Positions 46,155-58,932 of a DNA stretch of 64,000 nt are shown piece by piece. The translations under genes were made by a program, and so were the position numbers. Each line of letters opens with the position of its first letter. Position 1 is the stretch's first letter. The notes under the pieces were generated by a model. That model searched no databases, was not told the origin of the DNA, and was given only the letters and a program-made list of their open reading frames with translations. Origin of the DNA: Gordionus sp. m RMFG-2023 (lineage: Eukaryota > Nematomorpha > Gordioida > Chordodea > Parachordodidae); assembly GCF_954871325.1 (NCBI RefSeq), contig NC_088775.1:39781561-39845560 (forward strand). Direction: 5' to 3'.

Positions 46155-49100
46155 AGTATATTGTTGTGCATATGGCTGTAACCAAAAATATTGTTCAGGA
46201 AGCAAAATTTCCTTTCATAGTATGATATCTCAAATTAAATAATAATTTCTAATTTTTGTCAGAATTAAATCTAAAATATTAATCATATAAGATGCAACTA
46301 ACCTATTTTTTCTTGTAAAAATTATTATGCCAGATTTCCTATGAAAAATAAAATATTATTACAAAAGTGGACCCATGCTTTGAAGAGAGATAACTTCAAT
46401 GTAACAAAATATAGTAAATTATGTTCAAAACATTTTACACCAGATACATTTATTCCATCAGTTACAAATCATATTCAATTAAGAGAGGGCGCAATACCAT
46501 CAATTTTTGATTTTCCTAAGCATCTTCAAAAAGTAGCAAAATAATAATAAATTATAACATGCAGATTTCCTGGAAGCCAGATTAATTTAAAAATAATTGA
46601 ATATTTTTTTATCGAAATCAATCAAGCCAAGGGGATCAAAAAAATCAATCTTGCCAATTGTAAGCCATGAAACATCAAGTATTTTAAGCCCCATATATGA
46701 ATATCCTATTAGCAAGAATATTGAAGCTGAACTAATTATTTTGAAAGTTTCGATACAATAAAAAAGAGGTCTATTATTAAAAATAGATTGACAAGAAAGT
46801 TACAAAACAAATTAAATTTGGCAAAAAAAAATTAATGAGAAAAGATAGAGAAATATTAAATCATTGAAAGAAAAAAACTTATGGTGAAGGTCATGATGTT
46901 GTCGAGGGATTATTTACAGGTCTCCCTCTTACATTTGTCAAAACTCAAATTGACAGTGGTGGAGTCAAAAATCCAAAGAAAATTAAATATGAAACACATT
47001 TTAAACATGCTTTTACTATTTATTTCTACTCTCCAAAGGCTTATCGTTTTTTAAAGAGCCATTTTTGTATGCCATCTGAATCAACTTTAAGAAACTGGAG
47101 CTGCAATACAAAGATTAGGCCTGGTATTACTAATATATTTCATAAAAATATTTTATTTTATTCCTTTAGAATTTTTAAAGTCTTCATTAGAAAAAATTAA
47201 AAGTCTCCAATCAGAATCCTCAAATCATGAAATGTCAATCAGACGGCACATACATTAGGATAAAACAGAATCCCATGGTTATGTGGATTTAAGCAATAGA
47301 ATTGCAATATCGGAGTCACTTCCAATTGCAACAGGGGCATTATTTATGATGGCAACTTGTCTCAATGGATCTTGGAAGATTCCACTTGGATACCTCCTAG
47401 TTTCTATTATTAATTCCCAGTTATTAAAAAATTTAGTTATGAATGCTCTCCCTCTATCACATACATGAAACTGGAGTTATTTGTAAAGCCTTAATATGTG
47501 ATGGATTGGTTGCAAACAAAGGAATGGGTGAACAACTTAATGTTTGCCTAAATCCTGAAAATTCAGTTCGATATTTCTTCCACCCTATCAATAAAGATAA
47601 AAAGGTCTATATGCTTCTAGATGTGTGTCACATGATGAAACTGTTAAGAAATTTGCTAGCTGATGCCAAATTACTCATCAATGATGGAAGCGTAACTTTT
47701 AAAATAAAATTTCTCATGTTATATTAAAACTTTATAGATCATAAATTGGGATTATATAACTAAGTTATATAATTTACAAGAAAATGAAGGCTTGAGAGCA
47801 GGGAATAAATTGAATCTATCACACATTCAATTTTATAAGCAAAAGATGAAGGTAAAATTATAATATATTTAATATATATAAATAATTTATAAGGTAAAAT
47901 TGGCAGTACAAGTATTCAGTGCTTCTGTGGGCAAGGTTTTGGCCTTTGCTAAAAATCTGAACATTTTTGGATTTGACAACTGTGATGGAACCATTGAATT
48001 TATTCTGTTGATAGACAAGTATAATATTAATTTTTTATTTGAATTCCTCTAGAATGTTTGATTATTAAATTCACGTCACATCTATGGTAAAGGCAATAAA
48101 GCCCCTTTATTTCAAAAATCAATTCAAGAATATAATATATTTTTTGAAAAGTGTATTAAAACTTTATTAGCCTTTAAATTTGAAAAGGGAAACTATGACT
48201 ATAAATCGAATCGTAAAACATGCATTGAGGGTTTAATTCTCTCTATGAAAAGTGTGCTAGCTTTGGGGAATGAATTATTGAAAGGCCCTAACCGAAAAAT
48301 GAAGTGGAAATTTTATTTATAAAACATATCTTTTTAAACCTTGATTTTTTTTTTATATTTATGATTTTTATTTATAAAACATATCTTTTTAAACCTTAAT
48401 TTTTTTTTTATATTTATGATTTTTATTTATAAATATCCTGTAAAACCTTTTTTATTCCTATTTTTGTAGATATTTATTAATGTATAAGTTATCACAAGAC
48501 CATATAGAACTTTTCTGCTCATGTTTACGTAGTAGAGGTGGCTTCAATAATAATCCATCTGCATTCCAGCTGCGGTGTGCTGTTAGAGGTGTTCTACATG
48601 CCAGATTGGGAGCTTCAAACGTTGATAATGTATCTACTTATATCTCTGGATACATTATCCGTAAACTTGTTGAAGAAAAAAAAAGTGAGATGTGATTATC
48701 TGTTTACATTCACTAATAGATAATTTCTCAAACAACTATAATTACGCTTTAATAAAAATTAAAAATTATGGTGGATTGGTAATACCATCCCAAAGCGTAT
48801 CAAATTTATGCAAAATAACTGAGAGCTCATTCAGGGCTTTTGAAAAAGTATATGAAATAACGAAAAAACATGCCGTTAAAAAATTAGAATGTCTAATATT
48901 ATCAAAAATATTAGCACAAATATATTCAATGCCTGCAAGAACATATGTATGATCAAGAGGCAGGATTACGTCATCATAAAATGATAATAAGACTTATTAT
49001 AAAAAGGTATATATAATCATTACTTGATTTTAATAAAATTTATTTCAGATACCTGCATATACGTATGCATCATTATGTCAATAAAATTAATCAAAAATTG

Positions 49101-49160
49101 AAATTATATATTAGACAAAAACTTAACAAAGCAGTACTTTTTCAAGGGCAATTCAGGTAC
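46155..49160 (+). pseudogene. P-element/THAP9-like transposase
   Basis: In order: THAP zinc finger split by a short intron (CCAYGCNQK at about 46160; KLCSKHFTPDTF and REGAIPSIFDF in 46341-46544, giving a C2CH set); catalytic regions LFMMATCLNGSWKIPLGYLL (47340-47400), HETGVICKALICDGLVANKG (47463-47525), and YMLLDVCHMMKLLRNLLADA (47610-47670); then GLRAGNKLNLSHIQFYKQKM, CDGTIEFI, LNSRHIYGKGNKAPLFQ; and the diagnostic LSQDHIELFCSCLRSRGGFN (48488-48545) followed by GGLVIPS. Motifs match THAP9 and the Drosophila P transposase in sequence and order. Several stops and frame changes (for example around 47460 and 47730) show decay. Some gaps may be real introns. Confidence 0.85.
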
Positions 49161-49246
49161 TTAAATATTTATAGGTGAAGGAAGAATTATTGTGAAAATT
49201 TGTACGAAAAAAAACTTTTAACTTTATACTTTACTTTATTAGTTAT

Positions 49247-51108
49247 CATTGGCGTACGCAGCGGGGGTGAGGGGGGTGACAGGGGGGAAAATCCCCCCCC
49301 CCCCAAAGCCAAAAAATGCAGATGCCGGATATATTTTTCAAAAATATTATTGTTTATATTAATTTATATTTGTTACTATTTATTTGTATCTCATATTAAA
49401 TATATATTTTATTACATTTATTATCACATTCATAAGTTATTTTATCAATTAATTCGATTACAAGTTTTCCGGCGTAATATTTACTTATCATATTCAAATT
49501 TTTAGTATTTATCTACCATTTTCAAATTTCTAGTCAAATAATAATTATTTCTGAAACTTCTGGTCCAACAGGGAAAAAGAAATTGCAACCTTGTCCAACG
49601 AGATAGAGCCTCTTCCATCAAGCACTGCTATTAAGGAGTTAGAAGAGTCAATTATTTGCTATTACTGAAATATCACAATGGCCTAAAAGAAATATTTCCT
49701 CAGAAGCAAGAAAATTATTGGATTCAATGCTTATTCCAAATTTTATTTCTCATTAAAATGTATTATTTAATTATACAACTATTATAAGTATTACTTTTCA
49801 AAAACATGACATTGATTTAATTAAGAAGATGAGAATAGCGGAGAGCATTTTATCAGAACTCAAGGAAATTAGGTCGTTGATGAAGAATTTCATATTTTAT
49901 ATTTAATGTTGAGTCAAAGGCAGAGCTATACTTATTTAATATTTGTCTCCCTCGACTTGTAGCAAGGCAAGCAGCTCATCGTTAAAACATTAATATAGGA
50001 TCAGTAGAAGAGTATATCTTAGATGCAGATACATTTATAACCCAAATAAATGAATTTTTAATTCATCATGCAGCACTTACATCTGCAAATATTACTTCCA
50101 CAAAACCCTTCCCAACCTTTTTCAGATGGTGATAGAAAAAAAAATATTTGTTAGATTTTTATTATGAAGATGTTAAAGTATCTTATGATGCCTTACTAGC
50201 TGAATAACTATGTTTATAAGATTAACTATAGTTGATATAGTCCCAAAAAATGCTATGGATGCTCTGCATTATTTCAAACACATTTTAGATTAAATTCCCA
50301 ATGTATTAAAAGGGTTTATAAACTCTTCCCATTAGTAAACTAATGAGAGAACACTCTCTTTTTTAAGAAGAATAACAGAGGCTTGCAGAAGTACCATTTG
50401 CAGGGCACGGCACGGATTTTTTTTAAAGATTTTTTACGGCCCGGCCTGGATTTTTTTAAAATAAATTATATTTATTTTTGATTTTTATAGCTAATAATAT
50501 CGATTTCAAATATAGGCTGTTTTAAAAAATGCAGCCCGGCCTGGGTGTTTTTTTAAAAAATAATGCAGGCCATGCTTGGGTGTTTTTTTTAAAAAAATCA
50601 GGTCCGGTCCGGGTGTTTTTTTAAAAAAATTTCGGGCCCGGCCAGGGTGTATTTAAAAAAATTAAAATACTGTCCGGCCCAGGGGCCTGGCCTGCAGGTC
50701 TCTAAAAAACATACCAAGAAGTACAACATGTGAAAGTAGATTGAAAGGTTTAGATCTTTTGAATATTCATAGGCATTTGACGACAAGCAAGGATGAGATA
50801 ATTGAGAAATTAGCTCAACTCAATTCCAACGAAATTGGATTTTACATTGTAAATATATAACATACAAAATACAGTTATTCCTAATAAACTTTTTGTGTAA
50901 AGGCTCAAAAAATTCAAATTTCTATTTTGGGTCATTTAAGTGATTCTTTACATATAATTTTTTTATAATTCAATTTAAAATTGTGTATTAGGAATAGTTA
51001 TTAGTCCTAATAAATTTATGCTTAATATTTTTAAAAACAATAATATTTCTTAAAAAAATTTATTATCCCCCCCCCCCCTCCCAGACCAAATTCCTGTGTA
51101 CGCGCTTG
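49247..51108 (+). mobile_element. hAT transposon (TTF/DUF4371 type) inside the P-like element
   Basis: Left end cattggcgtacgcagcgggg and right end tgtgtacgcgcttg, each joined to a C or G run, are flanked by an exact 8-bp duplication ttagttat (49239-49246 and 51109-51116). Remnants of the transposase end (+ strand) read FLRRITEACRST then TCESRLKGLDLLNIHRHLTT (50365-50790), the typical LRR...C..T...RL..LalLnIH signature, with IIEKLAQLNSNEIGF to the stop near 50860. The N-terminal and catalytic parts are mostly degraded. It carries the MITE at 50395-50716. Confidence 0.87.
50395..50716. mobile_element. MITE of GGCCCGGCC/T-run repeats, third level of nesting
   Basis: Exact 8-bp duplication agaagtac (50387-50394 and 50717-50724). 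The body is an array of a unit near 30 bp: GC box (gcccggcctggg) followed by tgttttttttaaaaaaat, repeated about six times with variation. Removing the insert restores the hAT transposase reading GACRST-TCESR style continuity (EACRSTTCESRLKG). Termini are asymmetric (catttgcagggcac and tctaaaaaacatacca), so the superfamily is inferred from the duplication length only. Confidence 0.86.
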
Positions 51109-51483
51109 TTAGTTATAATAAAACATTTTATTAGATATAAATATAACATATATATTATTGTATTAATTATTGTAAAGATTATTTTTTATACAATTATTTT
51201 ATTAGATGTAAATATAACATATATATTATTTGTATTTATTTTTTTGATTTTTAATATTTATTACTTATCAAATAATTTATATCAAGGTAAGTTATAATAA
51301 TAGTAAAAAAATTTAATATTAGTAAATCAAATTATATAAAGTCATTAATTCTTGTTATTTTTTATTGATTGAGATTCAAGTTCCCTTTTAGCGCTAATAT
51401 TATAATAGGCAGCAAAATGGCCAAAGTCTATCCTATGCATAGGATGTTCAATTACGGGGTTTTGGATATTGAAAAAATAGAGC

Positions 51484-51640
51484 TTAGATAATTGTATTTA
51501 TTTTGTTTATGGCTAATCTTTGGTGTAGGTAGAATCCCTCGTTGGGATCCTCAGAGATCCGTTTTTCCAGCTCTTTAAAGAAGTCCAGGGCATGAGAGCC
51601 GAACGACGTAAGAGTCATGGCGATTAATGGTAGGAATATA
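51484..51640 (-). pseudogene. tail fragment of a retroelement polymerase-like protein
   Basis: The minus strand reads LPLIAMTLTSFGSHALDFFK, ELEKRISEDPNEGFYLHQRL, AINKINTII and stop. It recalls the C-terminal tail of some invertebrate reverse-transcriptase proteins (ETLG.....F..elG.RIS....d.re..flfQRLS..iqr.N). The G+C content is above the flanks. Only this short piece is present. Assignment to a class (LINE or other) is a guess. Confidence 0.38.
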
Positions 51641-52977
51641 TAATTGGCGGGAAGAGATGACGAATATCTCTATTTATATTAGAAATGTAAAAATTTATAA
51701 GATTATTATATTTTTCGCGATACATATATATTCATTATTGATTTTTGTACTTTAGTGAATTAAATTTAAATAAATATATTTAGAAATGGATAGTTATAAT
51801 TATTAAGGAATAACATAATTCAAAGCAAAAAAAAATAAAATATAAAAAGACATATAAATTATAAAATATAACCTCTTTTTATTTGCTAAAAAAATAAATA
51901 CAAAAGAAATTATATTTAAATTTTTTTCTATATAATTCAAAATATTTATCAATAAAATTATGTATATTCAATTTTGTTTTTGGAGTAGTTTCTAAAATTC
52001 CAAATCACATGTTAAATATTTCATAGCAAATCTGACATAATTATTTTTACAAGAAAAAATAGGTTATTAATATAGCAATATTTTAGATTTAATTCTGAAT
52101 ATTTAATTTGAGATATCATACTTATGAAAGGAAATTTTGCTTCTTGAATAATATTTTTGGTTACAACCATATGCACTACAATATATAACCATTTCCTTAA
52201 ATAAAATATAAAAAATATATTAAATTTTATAATAAATTTCAAATAATAATATATCTTTCCTCACTTTGATTTTTGTTATTGAATATATAAATATAAAATA
52301 TTAAATTAATTCTTATAAAAAATATTCATTCTAACTTGATAATATATTTAAAAAATCTTAAAGATATTCATGAAGTATTAAAGAAAACAATAAATCCTTA
52401 CTTCTCTGGAAATGACAAAATTTTAAACTATATTCTTATTACTATACAGATTTTATTTTATATTGATTAGTCTATATAAAATATTAAATATATTCATTAA
52501 GTAATAAACTGCAAATGTTTATAAAGAGCAGAAATATTTAATTATATTCTCATCACTATAAAAGGTATATATTCTACCATATCATTGATTCTACCTTACT
52601 TAGTCTAAATAAATCTTAATAATATTCATTATGTATTAAACATCACCTTTACTTCCTCTGTAAATGTTAATAAAGACCAGAAAATATTTAATTATAATCT
52701 TAATACTATAAAGAGTATTTATTCTAACTTGATTACTCCAAATAAATCTTAAAAATTTTCATTAAGCAATAATCAAAACAGTATAACTATAAATTACTTG
52801 CTCTAAAAATGTTTTTTATTTATCTAGTAAAAAAATAAGATAATAAATATAATATATAATAAAAATAAACCTGAAATTTATGAAATTATCATAACTTTCT
52901 TACGTAAAAGATCCAAACACAAAATAGCCGCTACTCAATTCAATTTTTGCCACTTCAAATACATTAATCGACAGTCT

Positions 52978-54190
52978 CATAGGCGTAGCCAGTGGGGGGG
53001 GGGGGCAAGGGGAAATTCCCCCCCCCCTTCAGAAATTTATTACTTTTTGTCAATATCATTTTTAGCTAATAAAAAATACCCCCCTTAGTCCTCCCCCCAC
53101 TCCCTGACCCTCAAATATGTATGCATATATCTTAAATAATAATTTGAAAGAATGATATTTTTTTTATAAAACTATTCAATAATTTATAGATTTTTGGGAA
53201 AATATATTTATAAATATATAAAATGAACCAAAAATGTTTTTTAATAAATGGAATATAAGCCAAAGATAAGTCTTAAGACAGAAGTGAAATGTATTATAAT
53301 TATTAATAATATATCCATAAAATTACTAAATAATATAATATATCAAATATAATTTTTTATAAAGTGAGTAATTTTAATTTATTTATTCTAATAAAAGTAA
53401 AATATAATTATAAAACTATTGATAAAATTAAATCATAAATTAAAAAAATATTAAAGCACAATACAAACAGTGGAATATTATATGTCGTAGATTTACAGTA
53501 TATCTAATTATCAAATGACAATCAAGTAATTTTTACCAATATAGCGAATTATATATTTTACAGAAAACTATAAAATATTCATAAGGACATCAAATATCTT
53601 TTAAAGACATTGTGGGATGAATAATATGAAGATTAAATTTTAATAACATTTTAACTTAAAATAAATAGATGACGTTAAATAATTGAATGCAAATATATTA
53701 AGATATCATATACCAACTAGAGGTGGTGTGACAATTATATATAAAATCTTAATTGCTTTCATCATATCACTTTGGTTCTTATTTTATAGTTACCAAATGC
53801 TTTATTTGTAATATGGCAACCTTACCGTGTAAATAATTCAAAGCTTCAATATATTTGCATAATTTCTTATAATTATTTTTAGTGTTTTGATTTATCAATT
53901 TATCTAACATAATGAATTCTGATATTAGTTAACATCGTGGGTGTTAAGGCTATGACTGCAAATTAACCAGCATCTATTATTTGTGTGGTTATGTAATTTA
54001 AGATTATTACTATAGGTGCTATGCTGAGAGAATATTTTAGATAAGCAATAATGATCAACTGTGTAGTCATTTATATATCATTAAAAATGGAAGATGATCT
54101 TTTAGAAATGTTGAACATAATTATTTTATTATATTGGTTGTTATATAGCGCAAATTTTTATATGTCGCATTCATTTAATTAACACAATTT
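52978..54190. other. AT-rich region; possible hAT end at its left border
   Basis: cataggcgtagccagtgggg at 52978 followed by G and C runs resembles the left end of the 49247 hAT (cattggcgtacgcagcgggg). No right end or duplication was found. The remainder to 54190 has no coding frame that I can support. Confidence 0.4.
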
Positions 54191-57100
54191 TTATTAACTT
54201 CACTTAATAGTTTCACTTAAATTATTGAATAGATTTTATTTATATATAAAGAATAAATTTATTGTATTTTTTAGTTAAATATTTTTAAAAGTATATTTAT
54301 TAAGTAAAAGTTTTATAATCACTTTCTTAATTTTGTTCTTCTCCCTGCCAACCTTTAACATGGTGGCAGCGGAATTTATAATTTTAAAATCTTTTAAATT
54401 TTTTTTCCCTACAAAATATAATTTAGATCAAATGGATAAATCAACAATGAGGAAAATTAATAAACTTAATATCAAATGTTGTTATAAATGGAAATTATTA
54501 CCAAAATTGGTTATATGAACTTATAAGAACCAATATGATAGTTAGACAATAGTTTATGAATTCTATAGAGTAAAACCAATGACGATTTACAAAATATTCT
54601 AAATCCAAGTAAAAAGAAAAGAAAAATAAGAGTTGTATAAGATAACTTAATAAATTAAATATAAATCAGTAATAATGTAGATAACCTTAAAAAATATTTG
54701 CTTAATAATGAATTAACAGTTAAATTTCTTGATGACCTTGATATTTTTCGTATTTTTGATTTCTGGGATTATGACCAAATGTGGGAATTTGTAGCGTGAT
54801 TAATTAACTCCCCTTATCACATACCTCTGAGTTAAGAAATCACTATAATAGATTAACTCCCCATTTGATAAATAGATTTAAGGAGGGAGTTGATTAATAA
54901 CAAAGATCTTAATTACAATGTAAATTGATAGGGAGAGTTATATGATCATGCAGTTTTTTTTTAATATTACTGAAATTCTTGTAAATTTAATTTTTGATAT
55001 TAAATTTGATTTTCGAATTTAAATTTTGAATTGAATTTTAATTTTCTAATTTGTGAAAACATACATCCTAATTCAAAAAACTCTTTAGCCAACAACAAAA
55101 ACTTTAACTCTCATTGCATGGAGGATGTGAGACAAATCTCACAGAAATGTCATTATCAGGTCACTTTGGAATCAATATGACATATGATAAACTAGTTGAA
55201 AGGTATATTTACACTTGTTTCTAAATTTTTATAAATATTACTGATAAATACAAAGTTCACTTTTGAAGTGTACAAAAGGCAATCAGAAAGATTGGCCTGG
55301 AGTTTTCCCTGGTATCGTATTTGCCTACAATGCATCAAGGCACGAATCCTCAAAATTTACGCCATATGAGATGATGTATGGCAGGAAAGCTTTACTGCCG
55401 TATGAGGTATGATATATATAAATTATTATACATAATAAATATTTATTTTTATTATTTAAGGATGATAGAGAACCAGAAACAGATCTTGATTATGCTTCTG
55501 ATACAGACTATGACTGCAATTCCCAAAGAAGGGCAGACAATATGAAAGGCATATTCAAGACTGCAGCAAAAAATATTATAAAGGCTCAGATTAAGCAGCA
55601 ACGAGATTATAAAACTCATAATGCTGCTAAGAATGCACTTTATCACATAAATGATAAAGTGCTTGTGTGGAATAATCGTCAGGCTGACAGGAAAGGAGGG
55701 AAAATGTTGCAGCCTTGGGTAGGTCCTTATACAATTGTTAAAATTGTTAATTGTAAATTTATTATTTTTAACAAAATATTTATACATATTTAGGCAATGT
55801 CGAATTATCCTCTTCAACAAGAAAATTTTTACATATTAAGGCTAATATATGTAATTTAAAGCACTATATAGAGGGGAACAAAGGTATTATTTTTTAAATA
55901 TATGAATATAACTTTTTTTAATGGTAAAGATACAGTCAAAAAAATTGCACATTGTTAAACTATAGAGGGTGTTCAAGATCAAGGTAATATAACCAGTTTA
56001 TTCATAAGATAAATTCAACAAATAATTAAGTTTGTAGGCTTCTTAAAACTATAGTTGGAGAAGGAGAAGGTAAACAAATGCATTTGAAAAAAAGGAAAAT
56101 ATATTTTTAATTATTATATTTCCATTAGAAGAAGCACTATTTCAAGAAATGTCCTGTGGAATAAAAGTTTCGGGGAAAAGTTGTTTTTTTCAAAAATTGG
56201 AAAAATTTTATTTTTAATAAATCTAAAAATAAAATTATTTAATATATTTTTTTGGATACAGATACATTTAGTGAATATCCAATAAGAGCTTTTAAAAGTA
56301 TAGTGAGAGAGGAAGGATATATAGGTGTACAAGATCAGGGTAGTAATATTTTTTAAAAATATGTTATTATTTAATTATCAAATTTAGATGATGAAATTAT
56401 TGTGGAAGCAATACCAAAGAAAATTGGTGAACTTTTTCTGCGCACAACAAGGAACTGGAGGGTATACCACTCTAAACGGTTCAATTTCAAAGTAATTTGA
56501 CGTTATCCCAAGATAAAATGTGGTATATTAAAAGAGATTTTCACAACCGATCATATTGTGGGTGATGGGAACTGTTTTTAGTATCTTTATATAATATTTA
56601 ATTATTTACCATGTTTATAGGTGTATAAGTCAAGAGATATCAAATAGCCAGAAAAATTATAATTACCTGAGGGAGAAATGCGTTTTTTTTATGAGGAGCG
56701 AAGATTCCAAATTGGAAATGGGAAAATTTATAGATCTTGTAGAGGAATACCTAGTTAACAGAAATGTTATGGGAAACGGTGTCTGGGCAACAGAGATAGA
56801 AATATTATCAATGGCCACATTGTTTCAGACAAATATATTAATCTATATTATTCGCCCATGAAATTTTTTAATAATAATAAAATATTTAAAGAAAATATTT
56901 ATTTATGCAATGTAAATAACAATCATTTTGTTAGAATTATATCAATGTGATTATCTATTCTAATATTTTTATTCCATTATATTTATTGCAATTTAGTTGA
57001 AAGATGATAATCGGTAAGTATCTTTTTGTTAAATGTTATTGTACTCTATATTTTTATTAATAATTATTTTTATAAAAAGTACAATAGTTTGACATCCTTT

Positions 57101-58396
57101 TTATAAGTTGAATTCTATTCAATTGCAATTTAAATTATATTTATTGCATTTTATATATTTTTTTTAATACTTCATCTTTTTCTTAAATGTTATTCAATCG
57201 CGAATTTATACAATATATTTATTGCATTTATATTTTTTATTAATAGTTATTTTTATAAAAAAAACAACAATAGTTAGCCATCTTCTTGATGAGTTAAGTT
57301 CTATTCAATTGCTTATTTATATATATAGCTTTTTATATTTTTTATTAATAGATATTTTTATAAAAAGTACGATATTGAATCATTTGATGAATGATATGTC
57401 ATTTATGTTATGAATAAATCTAACCTACCATGTGTATATAGATTTCGATCAAACTTTTTTAAAATTAAGCTATTACGTTTTCGACGTTAAATTATTTATA
57501 GGTATAAAAAATTTAACAGAATAAAACTTGGATGTTAATATAATTAAATATCAGAAATTAAAATATTATCTATCTCATAAATTACAATATTAGAAAATTT
57601 TAATTATTTATCACTCATAAGTGTCAATATGCTAAGCATATAAACTTTAAGCATCACCTGTCAGTCATAAGTGTTAATATTGCAATATATAAACTTTTAA
57701 CAGTCGACGTCAGTCATTAATGTCAGTATTACTAAATAATAGAAACTTTTTAACATCAATTTATTAAATTAAATAACTGCAAAAAGTCCATTAAAAAACT
57801 CTTTAGGATAAAGGAAAGATATTTCAAATGAAATAATATTTAATCACCAAAATCAACTAAGGGACGCTTTTCCAAATTAGGACAGCAAGCTGGATTGGTA
57901 TGTACTTTATTTCATCTTAATATAAATCTTAACTAAAAATAAGCCATAACCCACCCTTAAAGTAATTAACTTAAACTGTAGTTCTTGGGCATAGGCTCTT
58001 TTTTTGTCCCGCTTCTTTTGTTTCTAAGCCTATGGACGTCTGCAAATTCTTCGGAATGTTGAGCGTACAAGTACGTGCGGCTTGCCCGCAAACGTGTGGA
58101 GGGCTCCTCATATTTTATTTTTAATTACCCAAATTAACTTTGTTTCCAATTATATGGAATGAGGAAAACCTAGCGTAGCTCTGTTGATACTCAACGTTAG
58201 AGGGCATATGTGCTATATATCACGTATCACGTAATTTCACTTAATAGTTTCATTTAAATTATTTAATAGATTTTATTTATATATAAAGAATAAATTTATT
58301 GTATTTTTTAGTTAAATATTTTTAAAAATATATTTATTAAATAAAAGTTTTAAAATCACTTTCTTAATTTTGTTCTTCTCCCTGCCAACCCTAACA
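54190..58396 (+). mobile_element. LTR retrotransposon fossil with integrase parts and an OTU domain
   Basis: Direct repeats 54205-54358 and 58238-58396 (shared ttaaattatt.aatagatttt, cactttcttaattttgttct, tctccctgccaacc) are the shared part of the LTRs. The left one is followed at once by tggtggcagcggaa, a typical primer-binding start. Inside, + strand: an integrase zinc-binding-like piece (LSGHFGINMTYDKLVERY, about 55150-55205), integrase C-terminal pieces (FAYNASRHESSKFTPYEMMY, 55270-55410; HINDKVLVWNN...GPYTIV, to 55740), then an OTU-type protease domain (56405-56950). Gag and RT are not recognisable. Broken, with many breaks and large losses. The upstream part of the right LTR (about 57980-58237) is not matched at the left. 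Confidence 0.75.
56405..56950 (+). mobile_element. OTU-type cysteine protease domain within the LTR fossil
   Basis: The order of motifs is that of ovarian-tumour-type deubiquitinases: IPKKIGELFLRTTRNWRVYH upstream, a GDGNCF catalytic-Cys box at 56561-56578, ISQEISNSQKNYNYLREKC, a central VWATEIEILSMATLFQTNIL, and NNNHFVRI with the catalytic His at about 56911-56935. OTU enzymes cleave ubiquitin chains. Some Metazoan LTR elements are known to carry such a domain after integrase, consistent with its place here. As part of a broken element it is not expected to be active. Confidence 0.7.
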
Positions 58397-58857
58397 AGAA
58401 ATAAAATATCTCACAATAATTTTCTCAATTACTTATCTAGCTTCCATCATATCATTTAAAGAAGCTTTATGGATTGGACTTTTATATTCTCTTCTTAAAG
58501 AATTGTGTTAGGCCTATAAATTTTTCCTTATTAATCTATTCTGTAAACATTGTGTAAAAAGGTAACTGAGAGTTATATTAGTTTCATGACCTTTTGTCGT
58601 AAGTTGATTTATATTGTCTTATGTGGTTTTCAAAAACCATTATCAATTGTGGCATAATTAACCTTTTTTATCACTTCTAATTATTTAGACGCAAAATTTT
58701 TTTATATCAATGAAAATATTTTATACTGTAATAAATAGATTTTGTATTAAAGAATATTATATTTCGAAATGTCCTGTATTGTTCTAATTATTTATATGCT
58801 AATTTATTTAGTATTCATAATATGATAAATAACAAAATATGAAATCTATATTACAAT

Positions 58858-58932
58858 TTTCCGATGTCCTCACTACGTCATCGTGACGTTATGTCATCGC
58901 TACGTCATGTCATCGCTACGTCATGTCATCGG
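58858..58932. repeat. short tandem repeat of ACGTCATGTCATCGCT units
   Basis: About 75 bp with a unit near 16 bp (ctacgtcatgtcatcg) in two to three good copies and diverged ones. ACGTCA occurs at least three times and TGACGT once, which are half-sites of the CRE/ATF type. Surroundings are AT-rich with no gene. Confidence 0.75.

Larger units (their letters stand above)
45404..52977 (+). mobile_element. P-element-like (THAP9-type) transposon with about 0.95-kb inverted repeats
   Basis: Left 45404-46341 and right 52016-52977 are long inverted repeats (shared blocks include aaattgaattgaatagc.gc, ttttacgta...gataatttc, tttaatacataatgaatatt and gcaaaatttcctttcat). They start agactg.cgat. Between them lies a P-type transposase with an N-terminal THAP finger. 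A 1.86-kb hAT (49247-51108) and a short retroelement scrap (51.5 kb) have entered it. I found no 8-bp target duplication; the right border abuts another hAT-like end (cataggcgtagccagtgggg), which may have disturbed it. Frames are interrupted, so it is inactive. Confidence 0.83.

Noticed and set aside
49280-53010. Homopolymer G and C runs as quadruplex regulatory sites
   Set aside because: They lie at the ends of hAT-type elements and differ in length between copies, so they are explained as subterminal microsatellites.
52978-53110. A complete small hAT at 53.0 kb
   Set aside because: Only a left-end-like word is present; no inverse end or 8-bp duplication was found.
55452-55820. Minus-strand frame of 122 codons with membrane-like residues
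   Set aside because: It is the shadow of the integrase coding sequence on the other strand.
57222-57413. Hydrophobic frame of 63 codons
   Set aside because: Made of imperfect repeats of tatttttta-type sequence in the LTR fossil; low complexity, no signal or motif.
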